NCBI GenBank assembly: GCA_900548735.1
Contig: URMC01000009.1
Location: 1 to 31,551 of the forward strand
Length of the DNA stretch: 31,551 nt
Source: an uncultured Eubacteriales bacterium
Lineage (GTDB): Bacteria > Bacillota > Clostridia > Oscillospirales > CAG-272
Direction of reading: 5' to 3'
Within the stretch, counting starts at the first letter, position 1. Each line of letters opens with the position of its first letter. Positions 6,827-14,004 of the stretch are shown one piece after another. The notes under the pieces are model-generated. The model had not been told where the DNA came from. It worked only from the letters and a program-made list of their open reading frames with translations, and made no database searches. Both the position numbers and the translations under genes were made by a program.

Positions 6827-8110
6827 TTACTCCTCACCGGGGCACGTCGGCGCCCCATTTTCGTTTTGTACGGCGATTGCCGCCGCCTCCCCCGCCAGCA
6901 CTGCGGTGGAAAAGGCAATCTGCAGATTGAACCCGCCCGTATAGGCGTCCAGATCCAGCACTTCGCCCGCAAAATACAGCCCGCGGCATTTTTTGGATTC
7001 CATCGTGCCGGGGCTGACCTCCGGCAGTGCCACGCCGCCCTTGGTGATGATGGCTTCGTCAATCGGGCGAAAGCCCGCAATCTCCACCGGCAGGGCTTTG
7101 AGCAAGGTCAGCATTCGGTGCCGCTCCTCTTTGGTGATAGTATTCACTTTTTTGCGGGGGTCTATGCCGGTTTTCTCCACAAACGGCGCAATCAGTTTCT
7201 GGGGCAATAAGTCCCCACACGCGTTGAGAAAATCGCGGTTCTGATACTTTTCAAAATCCGAGAGCAGGCGGGCGTCCAACGCTTTTTCGTCCAGCGCGGG
7301 CTTGAGGTCAACGAGCGCCGTGTAACGCCCCTTTTCCATCGGCGTGAGGTGCGCGGAGGCGGAAAGCACCAGGGGCCCCGTCAGCCCGAAGTGGGTAAAC
7401 ATCATCTCTCCGAAATCCGAAAACACCGTTTTGCCGGTGGAGTTGTCTCTGACGGTCAGCCGCACGTTTTTGAGCGAAAGCCCCTGTACGGTAGCACAAA
7501 AGTGCCCGTTTTCCACCAGCGGAACCAGTGACGGGGTCGGGGTTTTGACGGTATGCCCCACGGCGCGGGCGAAGCGATAGCCGTCACCTGTGGAGCCGGT
7601 GGCGGGGTAGGAAAGCCCGCCCGTCGCCACGATCACGGCGGCGGCAGGGAAGCGCCTGCCCCCGCACTGCACGCCGGTCACGGCGCCGTTTTCGGTCAGA
7701 ACGGCGGTGGCGGTTTCCTTGAGAATCCGCACGCCGCACCGCCGGCACTCGCGCACCAGCGCGTCCACCACATCGGTGGCTTGATCCGAAACCGGAAAAA
7801 CGCGGTTGCCGCGTTCCACTTTCAGCGGCACGCCCAGTTCCTCAAAAAACGCCTCGGTATCCGAGGTGGAAAACCGGTTCCACGCGGAGTATAAAAACCG
7901 CGCGTTACCGGGGATATTGGCAAAAAAAGTATCTCTTTCGCAATGATTGGTGAGATTGCAACGCCCCTTGCCCGTAATGCGCAGTTTTCTGCCGGGGCGG
8001 TCATTTTTCTCCAAGATCGTCACGGCGGCGCCAAAACGGGCGGCGGCGACTGCCGCCATCATTCCGGCGGCGCCGCCGCCGATTACAACAATGTCCTTTC
8101 CGGTGCTCAT
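6827..8110 (-). CDS. NAD(P)/FAD-dependent oxidoreductase, HI0933/BaiN family
   Basis: The 427-residue flavoprotein has an N-terminal dinucleotide-binding GGGAAGMMAA motif (about 12-21), the family signature GRKLRITGKGRCNLTN (about 40-55), VATGGLSYPATGSTGDGY (family block), FTHFGLTGP and a C-terminal GGVALPEVSPGTMESK...GLYFAGEVLDLDAYTGGFNLQ block. Members are often called aminoacetone oxidase or YhiN/BaiN-like; the physiological substrate is generally unknown. It overlaps the RpiR-like gene by ATGA and lies 2 nt upstream of cmk. This neighbourhood with cmk is common in Clostridia and suggests a housekeeping redox role rather than bile acid metabolism. Confidence 0.9.
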   Translation of the reverse strand: MSTGKDIVVIGGGAAGMMAAVAAARFGAAVTILEKNDRPGRKLRITGKGRCNLTNHCERDTFFANIPGNARFLYSAWNRFSTSDTEAFFEELGVPLKVERGNRVFPVSDQATDVVDALVRECRRCGVRILKETATAVLTENGAVTGVQCGGRRFPAAAVIVATGGLSYPATGSTGDGYRFARAVGHTVKTPTPSLVPLVENGHFCATVQGLSLKNVRLTVRDNSTGKTVFSDFGEMMFTHFGLTGPLVLSASAHLTPMEKGRYTALVDLKPALDEKALDARLLSDFEKYQNRDFLNACGDLLPQKLIAPFVEKTGIDPRKKVNTITKEERHRMLTLLKALPVEIAGFRPIDEAIITKGGVALPEVSPGTMESKKCRGLYFAGEVLDLDAYTGGFNLQIAFSTAVLAGEAAAIAVQNENGAPTCPGEE

Positions 8111-8970
8111 CCGTTGTTTTTGGCGTAAACGTCGTATTCATCCCAGATTTTTTCCATTTGCGAGAGCCGCGCCGCCACCTCGTCGTGCTTGGCAAGCGAC
8201 ACTGCAGCGATCATCGCGTTGATGATGGAAAGGGGAGCCACCAGCGAGTCTACAAACGATGCCATATCGCTCTTGGCGGTCAGCAGCTGGCTGGCAAGGT
8301 CGGCAAGCGGCGACTGGTTGCTGTCGGTCAATGCCACCACGTCCGCGCCCGCGCTCTTGGCATATTCCGCAATGCGCACGGTGCGCTTGGAATAGCGGGG
8401 GAAGGAAATGGCAATCAGCACGTCCTCTTTGCCGATGTTGAGAATCTGCTCAAACATCTCACTGCCGGAGGTGCCGTCCACAAAATGCGCGTTGTCGAAA
8501 ATCATACGGAAGTTGAAGGTCAGAAATCTTGCCAGCGCCGCGGAGGAGCGAAGCCCTAAGATATAGATATGCCGCGCGTTGGTGATTTTATCCACCGCGT
8601 CGGAAAAAGCCTGTCTGTTCAGTTCCTCCAGCGTGTGGCGGATCATATCCGCGTCACCGTTGAGAATTTTGTCGGGCAGGTTTTCTTTGGTCATGCGGTT
8701 GTCCGCCACGTCGATACGCTGGGCGGCGGTGAGGTTGGTGCGCGCCAGCTCCTGCAGGACCCGCTGCAGCTCCGGATAGCCGTCATAGCCCAGCTCATCG
8801 GCAAAGCGCACCACGGTGGATTCCGACACGCCGGTCGCCTCCCCCAGTTTTGCCGCGGTCATATATGCCGCGCGGTCATACCGTTCGATGATATAATTAC
8901 CGATACGTTTTTGCCCCTTGGAAAAGGTGGGCATTTGCGCTTTGATCTGCTGTAACAGGTTTTGTTTCAT
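8107..8970 (-). CDS. MurR/RpiR family transcriptional regulator
   Basis: The 287-residue product has an N-terminal HTH_6 domain (about 1-77; GEATGVSESTVVRFADELGYDGYPEL is the classic recognition region) and a C-terminal SIS sugar-phosphate-binding domain (about 125-255; ILGLRSSAALARF, AISFPRYSKRTV, VVALTDS). Such regulators usually sense phosphosugars (e.g. MurNAc-6-P, ribose-5-P). Here it is the first gene of an operon carrying baiN-like, cmk, plsC and ispH-rpsA, overlapping the next gene by ATGA. The start at 8970 has GGGGAGG 4 nt upstream. The ligand cannot be told from sequence. Its own promoter is at 9060-9088. Confidence 0.93.
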   Translation of the reverse strand: MKQNLLQQIKAQMPTFSKGQKRIGNYIIERYDRAAYMTAAKLGEATGVSESTVVRFADELGYDGYPELQRVLQELARTNLTAAQRIDVADNRMTKENLPDKILNGDADMIRHTLEELNRQAFSDAVDKITNARHIYILGLRSSAALARFLTFNFRMIFDNAHFVDGTSGSEMFEQILNIGKEDVLIAISFPRYSKRTVRIAEYAKSAGADVVALTDSNQSPLADLASQLLTAKSDMASFVDSLVAPLSIINAMIAAVSLAKHDEVAARLSQMEKIWDEYDVYAKNNG

Positions 8971-9193
8971 ATTTCCTCCCCTGCTTCGCGCGGTGTCGCC
9001 GCGGAGTCTACATTTTATTTATATACATATTTCGTCGCCCGGCGGGCGCACCTGCAATAATTATAGTGTATTTCCTGCAAAAAGTCAAGCAAAACCTGCA
9101 TAATGATGAAATTGTGATCTTTTTCGGTTATTTTGACCAAATTGTGACGGGATTTTTTGTTACTTTTCTATCTTCTGAATTTCCGAAAAGTGG
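8971..9193. other. Intergenic region between rpiR-like and uraA
   Basis: Holds the minus-strand operon promoter at 9060-9088 and, beyond it, an AT-rich segment with two direct copies of AAATTGTGA (9109-9117 and 9139-9147, 30 bp apart) upstream of the uraA promoter. No gene seen. Confidence 0.6.
9060..9088 (-). promoter_or_regulatory. Sigma-A promoter of the rpiR-cmk-ispH/rpsA operon
   Basis: TTGACT (9083-9088), 17-bp spacer, TATAAT (9060-9065) on the minus strand, about 90 nt upstream of the RpiR-like start. It is the only strong promoter seen for the five-gene operon. Confidence 0.85.
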
Positions 9194-9222
9194 TTTACAA
9201 ACCGAAACCGATGTGCTATAAT
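9194..9222 (+). promoter_or_regulatory. Sigma-A promoter of uraA
   Basis: TTTACA (9194-9199), 17-bp spacer, extended -10 TGCTATAAT (hexamer 9217-9222). Confidence 0.87.
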
Positions 9223-9228
9223 AGCACC

Positions 9229-9340
9229 GGAATGTTTGAGAGACACTACACGGCAGATGCGTATGGTGAAGCACAAACCCTATACACACGATACGCACGC
9301 CCGCAGAAGGTTTCTCCTTTCGCGGGGGCTTTTTTTATGC
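9229..9340 (+). promoter_or_regulatory. Attenuator leader of uraA
   Basis: The roughly 190-nt leader contains a short GTTTGAGAGAC hairpin (9234-9245), a second stem TGCGTAT/ATACGCA (9258-9264 with 9291-9297), and a terminator (stem about 9299-9329, T7 at 9330-9336) before the gene. The layout fits transcription attenuation. The GAGAG-containing loop loosely resembles a PyrR-binding loop, which would fit uracil transport, but the match is imperfect and the ligand or protein is an inference. Confidence 0.6.
9299..9336 (+). terminator. Leader terminator upstream of uraA
   Basis: CCCGCAGAAGG pairs with CCTTTCGCGGG (one mismatch, one wobble) around a 5-nt loop, followed by seven T residues. It lies 80 nt upstream of the start codon, so it must be conditional. 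Confidence 0.85.
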
Positions 9341-9418
9341 AGAAAGATAAAAAAAACAACCCACGGGAAAGAGGCGGCATTCCGAACCTGACCACAAAAA
9401 TACACGGAGGAATGTAAC

Positions 9419-10822
9419 ATGAAACTTGTGTACAACGTGAATGCCAAGCCGAAAGAAATCGGCTACGGCAAAGTGCTGGTCTTTGCCCTGCAGCAGATGC
9501 TTGCAATCCTTGCAGCAACCATCGCCGTGCCGATGATCGTCGGCAACGGGATGTCCACCTCGGCTGCGCTGTTCGGCGCCGGTGTGGGTACCATTGTCTA
9601 TCTGCTCTTTACCAAATTCAGAAGCCCTGTGTTCCTCGGCTCCGCCTTTGCATTCATCGGCTCGATGCAGGTGGCTTTCGCCGGTGCGTATGCCAGCGCC
9701 GTGGGCGGCTACGCCGGCTTGCTGGTCGGTGCGGTGTTCGCAGGTCTTGTCTATGTCGTGATCGCGCTGGTGGTCAAGGCTGCCGGTGTGAAGTGGGTTA
9801 ACAAACTGATGCCTGCTGTGGTGGTCGGTCCTACGGTCGCCATCATCGGTCTGTCGCTTGCCGGCAATGCGGTGGGTGACGCCCTGCACGGGATCGGCGC
9901 CGGCAACGTGATGAATCTGACCGGTGCACTCTCTCTCATCTGCGCACTGGTTACCCTCGGCACGGTGATTGTGTGCTCCGTTTACGCCAAGAAAACCCTG
10001 AAAACCATCCCCTTTATCATCGGGATTCTCGCAGGCTACGCGCTTGCAACCGTCTTTACCCTGATCGGTATGGCAACCGACAATAGCGCCATGCAGCTGA
10101 TCAGCTGGGAGGGCTTCAAGAATATGAACTGGGTCCCCAATTTCGCTTTTGTGAAAGCGTTCAAAGGCTTCAAGGATCTGACCGGCGCTTACATCGGCAC
10201 CATCGCGGTGGCTTATGTACCGGTTGCCTTCGTGGTCTTCGCGGAGCACCTGGCTGACCACAAGAACATCTCCACGATCATTGAAAAAGACCTGCTGGAA
10301 GATCCGGGTCTGGACAAAACCCTGCTGGGCGACGGCGTAGGCTCCATCGCGGGCGCGTTCTTCGGCGGTTGCCCCAACACCACCTACGGTGAGTCCATCG
10401 GCTGTGTGGCAATCTCCGGCAACGCCTCGGTGGTGACCATTCTGTGCACGGCAGTCCTTTGCATGGTAGCCGCCTTTGTGGCTCCCTTCGTCACCTTCCT
10501 TGCCAGCATCCCCTCCTGCGTGATGGGCGGTGTGTGCATCGCGCTCTACGGCTTCATCGCAGTGTCCGGTCTGAAGATGATTCAGAAAGTGGATTTGGAA
10601 GACAACCGCAACCTGTTTGTGGTCGCGACCATCCTGATCTGCGGCATCGGCGGGATGTCCCTGACCTTCGGTAAGATCACCCTGACCGAGGTTGCAGTGG
10701 CGCTGATTCTCGGGATTCTGACCAACCTGCTGGTTTCCCGCAGCCACAAAAAGGGCGCTGAAACCGAAGCCAACACGGAAGAAAAAACCGAAGAAACCAA
10801 AGAGACCGTTGAAACGAAATAA
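9419..10822 (+). CDS. uraA: Uracil permease (NCS2 family)
   Basis: The 467-residue polytopic membrane protein is of the nucleobase:cation symporter-2 family, with about 14 membrane spans. LQQMLAILAATIAVP near the N-terminus, FAEHLADHKNIS (the conserved Glu of the substrate site) and the GGCPNTTYGESIGC motif are of the uracil-permease type rather than the xanthine type. The C-terminus is a charged, Glu/Lys/Thr-rich cytoplasmic tail (about 440-467). The ATG at 9419 has GGAGG 8 nt upstream. It is monocistronic, with an attenuator leader before it and a strong terminator after it. Uracil is the likely substrate; related pyrimidines cannot be excluded. Confidence 0.92.
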   Translation: MKLVYNVNAKPKEIGYGKVLVFALQQMLAILAATIAVPMIVGNGMSTSAALFGAGVGTIVYLLFTKFRSPVFLGSAFAFIGSMQVAFAGAYASAVGGYAGLLVGAVFAGLVYVVIALVVKAAGVKWVNKLMPAVVVGPTVAIIGLSLAGNAVGDALHGIGAGNVMNLTGALSLICALVTLGTVIVCSVYAKKTLKTIPFIIGILAGYALATVFTLIGMATDNSAMQLISWEGFKNMNWVPNFAFVKAFKGFKDLTGAYIGTIAVAYVPVAFVVFAEHLADHKNISTIIEKDLLEDPGLDKTLLGDGVGSIAGAFFGGCPNTTYGESIGCVAISGNASVVTILCTAVLCMVAAFVAPFVTFLASIPSCVMGGVCIALYGFIAVSGLKMIQKVDLEDNRNLFVVATILICGIGGMSLTFGKITLTEVAVALILGILTNLLVSRSHKKGAETEANTEEKTEETKETVETK

Positions 10823-10833
10823 AATCACATCAT

Positions 10834-10868
10834 AAAAGCGGCGCACCTGCGGGTGCGCCGCTTTTTTC
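10834..10868 (+). terminator. Terminator of uraA
   Basis: Stem GCGGCGCACC/GGTGCGCCGC (10838-10861) with a 4-nt loop, then T6. Confidence 0.93.
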
Positions 10869-10881
10869 TCCCCGGAATCCC

Positions 10882-10910
10882 TTGACAGGGTTTCGGGGGG
10901 GTGCTATAAT
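10882..10910 (+). promoter_or_regulatory. Sigma-A promoter of tyrS
   Basis: Perfect TTGACA (10882-10887), 17-bp spacer, extended -10 TGCTATAAT (hexamer 10905-10910). The predicted 5' leader is only about 25 nt, which leaves no room for a T-box. Confidence 0.93.
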
Positions 10911-10940
10911 ATATTCAATTATACCCAAAGGAGCGGAAAG

Positions 10941-12161
10941 ATGACGATTTACGACGAATTGGTTGCGCGCGGGCTGATTGCTCAGGTCACCGATGAAGAG
11001 GAGATCAAGGAACTGATCAATCACGGTAAAGCAACTTTTTATATCGGCTTTGACCCGACGGCGGACTCTCTGCATGTGGGGCATTTTATGGCACTGTGCC
11101 TGATGAAGCGCCTGCAGATGGCGGGCAACCGCCCCGTGGTGCTGGTGGGCGGCGGCACCGGCTACATCGGCGACCCCTCCGGGCGCACCGATCTTCGCTC
11201 GATGATGACGCCGGAGACCATTCGGCATAACTGCGACTGCTTCAAAAAGCAGATGGAGCGGTTTATCGACTTCGGCGAGGGCAAGGCGATTATGGTCAAC
11301 AATGCCGACTGGCTGTTGAAACTGAATTATATTGACCTGTTGCGCGAGGTGGGCGCCTGCTTCTCGGTCAACAAAATGCTGACGGCGGAGTGCTACAAAC
11401 AGCGCATGGAGCGCGGGCTTTCGTTCCTCGAATTCAACTATATGATCATGCAGTCGTATGACTTTTATCATCTTTTTCAGCATTACGGTTGCAATATGCA
11501 GTTCGGCGGGGATGACCAGTGGTCGAATATGCTGGGCGGTACGGAGCTGATTCGCAAGAAGCTGGGCAAGGATGCTTATGCCATGACCATCACGCTCCTG
11601 CTCAACTCCGAGGGCAAGAAGATGGGCAAGACCGCCAGCGGCGCCGTGTGGCTGGACCCGAACAAGACCACGCCGTATGAGTTTTATCAGTACTGGCGTA
11701 ATGTGGGCGACGCGGACGTGCTCAAATGCATCCGGATGCTGACCTTCCTGCCGCTGGAACAGATCAACGAGATGGATCACTGGCAGGGCGAGGAGCTGAA
11801 CCGCGCCAAGGAGATTCTTGCCTTTGAACTGACCAAACTGGTACATGGCGAGGAGGAAGCGGCAAAGGCAGAGGCGCAGGCAAAAGCGCTGTTCGGCGCC
11901 GGCGCCGGGGCGGACGCCCCCGTGAGCGAAATCACGGCAGAGGACCTTACGGACGGAACGATGGATATTCTGACCCTTATGGTGAAAGCCGGGCTGGTTG
12001 CTTCCAAATCCGAAGCGCGCCGCGCGGTAGAGCAGGGCGGTGCCTCGGTAGAGGGCGAAAAAGTGACCGACATCAAGAAAACCTTTACGGCAGAGGAGCT
12101 GGCTGGCGGTCTGCTTGTCCGCCGCGGCAAGAAAAACTACCGCAAGGTCATTCTGAAATAA
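10941..12161 (+). CDS. tyrS: Tyrosine--tRNA ligase
   Basis: Class I synthetase that charges tRNA-Tyr. The 406-residue product has the HIGH-type motif HVGH (residues 45-48), the Tyr-binding FLEFNYMIMQSYD and GGDDQW regions, a KMSKS-type loop KMGKT (about 230-234), and a C-terminal S4-like RNA-binding domain (about 340-406; SKSEARRAVEQGG). A start at 10941 has AAAGGAG 7 nt upstream. It is monocistronic between a perfect promoter and a terminator. Unlike thrS and trpS in this window it has no T-box, so it is probably not tRNA-controlled at transcription. Confidence 0.97.
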   Translation: MTIYDELVARGLIAQVTDEEEIKELINHGKATFYIGFDPTADSLHVGHFMALCLMKRLQMAGNRPVVLVGGGTGYIGDPSGRTDLRSMMTPETIRHNCDCFKKQMERFIDFGEGKAIMVNNADWLLKLNYIDLLREVGACFSVNKMLTAECYKQRMERGLSFLEFNYMIMQSYDFYHLFQHYGCNMQFGGDDQWSNMLGGTELIRKKLGKDAYAMTITLLLNSEGKKMGKTASGAVWLDPNKTTPYEFYQYWRNVGDADVLKCIRMLTFLPLEQINEMDHWQGEELNRAKEILAFELTKLVHGEEEAAKAEAQAKALFGAGAGADAPVSEITAEDLTDGTMDILTLMVKAGLVASKSEARRAVEQGGASVEGEKVTDIKKTFTAEELAGGLLVRRGKKNYRKVILK

Positions 12162-12167
12162 AAACGA

Positions 12168-12206
12168 AAATCCGCGCCCGGATTTTGCGGGGCGCGGATT
12201 TTTTTG
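12168..12206 (+). terminator. Terminator of tyrS
   Basis: Stem ATCCGCGCCC/GGGCGCGGAT (12170-12199) with a 10-nt loop, followed by T7. Confidence 0.9.
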
Positions 12207-12207
12207 C

Positions 12208-12235
12208 TTGCATTTTCCGGCAGATGTGGTAAAAT
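12208..12235 (+). promoter_or_regulatory. Promoter of the MBL-fold gene
   Basis: TTGCAT (12208-12213), 16-bp spacer, TGGTAAAAT (hexamer 12230-12235, with TGn extension). It starts right after the tyrS terminator. Confidence 0.65.
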
Positions 12236-12273
12236 AGAGGCAGTAGCCTGAAAAACAATCTATGGAGGGAACA

Positions 12274-13668
12274 ATGGCAACCTTATCGGAGTATCGCATT
12301 GTGATCGGGGCGCACGCCTGCTTTAATGAGCGGCGCGCGGCGGAGTTTATCCGGGCAAACGCCCGGCTGGTGACGGGGGTGCTGTTGCCCCTTGTGAGCG
12401 ACCGGGAGCCGCCGGTGCCCTGTGAGATCGCCGTGGGGCGCACCAATCGGGAGAGCGCGGACGACATCGTATTTGCCCGCGCGGAAAACCGGCTGTGGGA
12501 ATATGAAATCCGCCTTGCCGGAGAGCGGCTGTACCTGGCGGGGCTGGGGCTGGAACCGGCGGAAAAGAAGCCGTTTTCTTCCTACGCCTATTACAATGAC
12601 GGCGCCTACGGCACGGTGTTTGCCGCTTACCGGTTTGTGGAGAAGGTGTTGGGGTACCGGTTCCTCTTCTCCCCGTACACCGGAATCCCGGTGCGGCGCG
12701 CGGAGGAAATTTCCATTGACCGCACGGCGGAGTTTGCCTATACCACCGAACGGCTGGACGCGGAACTGCCGCCCGTTGTGCCCGGCGCCGCGCTGTACTC
12801 GGTGCCCTGCGCGTGGGCGCTGAACTGGAATATGACCGCGATGATTCTCAAAACCGCCTCCGGCAAACTGGCGGTGATTGACGGCGGCAGAATCTGGGAC
12901 GCGGATCATATGGTGCGGATTCTGGAACATCTGTCGGGCGGGAAAAAGCCGGTGATCGGCGCGTGGTTTTTCTCGCACCTGCATAACGACCACTATGGGC
13001 TGGTGGAAAAACTGGCGACCGATGAGGCGCTTCGCTCCCGCGTGACGGTGGAGCATATCTATGCGCACCCGCTGGAAAGAGAGTTTTACACCGACCTTGC
13101 AAAGGACAAGGAGACCCGCGCCGGCGAGGTGCTGGATATGCTGCACCGCGCGGGCGAGATTTTCGGTGCGGAGTATCACACCGTGGAGACAGGCGACGTG
13201 ATTCCGTTTGAGGAATTTGAGTTTCACGTCCTGCACGTGCCGGAGCCGGTGCCGGCGGGGTACATGGACATCAATGATTCCAGCGTGGTGTATAAAATGA
13301 TATGGGAAGGCAAGGAAAGCGTGCTGCTGTTGGGTGACGCGGAACGGGTGTGTAACGCGGATCTGCTGGAAAACCACGCGGCGGAGCTGGAAAGCGATCT
13401 GGTGCAGGTCGGGCATCACGGGTGCGGCAACGTGTCGCGCGAGTGCTATGAAAAAACGAAAGGCAAGGCGTTTCTCTTCCAGACCGGGGAGCGGTTCTGG
13501 TACGGCGATAACGGCGAGGGGCTGAACACCCTGAACGCCGGCGTGATCCGCACGCGCCTTTACCTCAAAGAAATGGGCGTGCCGGACGAGCGGATTCTGC
13601 GGGATACCGACGGAATTCTCACGTTCCGTTTTCCGATGGGATGGAAAAAAGTATCGCAAAACCCTTGA
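12274..13668 (+). CDS. MBL-fold metallohydrolase with an N-terminal glycosidase-accessory-like domain
   Basis: The C-terminal half (about 170-460) is a metallo-beta-lactamase fold: VIDGG, SHLHNDHYG (HxHxDH, residues 235-240), a later LLLGDAE metal-ligand region and VGHHG, as in ComEC/Rec2-type hydrolases. No signal peptide is seen. The N-terminal half (about 1-160; VGRTNRE, YEIRLAGERLYLAG, GAYGTVFAAYRFVEKVLGYRF) resembles the alpha/beta domain found before GH20/GH67/DUF4838 catalytic barrels, which would be an unusual fusion; this part is an inference. A start at 12274 is preferred over 12262 because GGAGGG lies just upstream of it. It is monocistronic, and its stop codon lies inside the -35 box of the Trp T-box promoter. 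Substrate unknown. Confidence 0.8.
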   Translation: MATLSEYRIVIGAHACFNERRAAEFIRANARLVTGVLLPLVSDREPPVPCEIAVGRTNRESADDIVFARAENRLWEYEIRLAGERLYLAGLGLEPAEKKPFSSYAYYNDGAYGTVFAAYRFVEKVLGYRFLFSPYTGIPVRRAEEISIDRTAEFAYTTERLDAELPPVVPGAALYSVPCAWALNWNMTAMILKTASGKLAVIDGGRIWDADHMVRILEHLSGGKKPVIGAWFFSHLHNDHYGLVEKLATDEALRSRVTVEHIYAHPLEREFYTDLAKDKETRAGEVLDMLHRAGEIFGAEYHTVETGDVIPFEEFEFHVLHVPEPVPAGYMDINDSSVVYKMIWEGKESVLLLGDAERVCNADLLENHAAELESDLVQVGHHGCGNVSRECYEKTKGKAFLFQTGERFWYGDNGEGLNTLNAGVIRTRLYLKEMGVPDERILRDTDGILTFRFPMGWKKVSQNP

Positions 13669-13693
13669 CAAACCGGGGGCGGCGGGGTATAAT
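13665..13693 (+). promoter_or_regulatory. Sigma-A promoter of the Trp T-box operon
   Basis: TTGACA (13665-13670), 17-bp spacer, TATAAT (13688-13693). The -35 hexamer overlaps the TGA stop codon (13666-13668) of the preceding gene. Confidence 0.95.
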
Positions 13694-13699
13694 ACAGAA

Positions 13700-13965
13700 A
13701 GACCGAGGATGAAGAAGAGTAGTGCGCGTCCCTTTTCACACAGAGAGCCGCAGACGGTGAAATTGCGGCAGGAAACACGGGCATGAATGGGCTTCAAAGG
13801 GCAAACCGAAATCAGGAGAGAGTAGGGGAGACGGGGAGGCGACCCGTTATCAGGCGCTGCGTATTTTGGTACGGATAAGTGGGCGCGATGCGCCAAGCCG
13901 GGTGGCACCGCAGGATTTTCACTCCTGCCCCAGCAGTTTTTTGAACTGCGGGGGCAGGAGTTTTG
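13700..13965 (+). promoter_or_regulatory. T-box leader, Trp-specific
   Basis: In order: CAGAGAG (13741-13747), GGTGAAATTGCGG (13756-13768), a specifier-type GAATGGGC with TGG (Trp) at 13788-13790, the T-box motif CGGGTGGCACCGCAGG (13899-13914) and a terminator. The TGG specifier agrees with trpS being in the operon, so the leader should respond to uncharged tRNA-Trp. The motifs are seen directly; the specifier is inferred from position and gene content. Confidence 0.93.
13921..13965 (+). terminator. T-box terminator of the Trp operon
   Basis: ACTCCTGCCCC-A-GCAGTT pairs with AACTGC-G-GGGGCAGGAGT with one internal mismatch, followed by TTTTG. It is located between the T-box motif and the aminotransferase start. 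Confidence 0.9.
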
Positions 13966-14004
13966 TTCATAGGATATTTTCGTCAGGCTATGGAGGTGAA
14001 AAAT

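Noticed and set aside
9229..9340. Purine riboswitch upstream of the permease
   Set aside because: The conserved loop sequences of purine aptamers and the three-way junction are not seen, and the permease motif is of the uracil type.
9335..12467. Long antisense open frames opposite uraA and tyrS
   Set aside because: The sense strands encode well-conserved proteins with promoters, ribosome binding sites and terminators. The antisense translations are His/Gly/Ala-rich and low in conserved structure.
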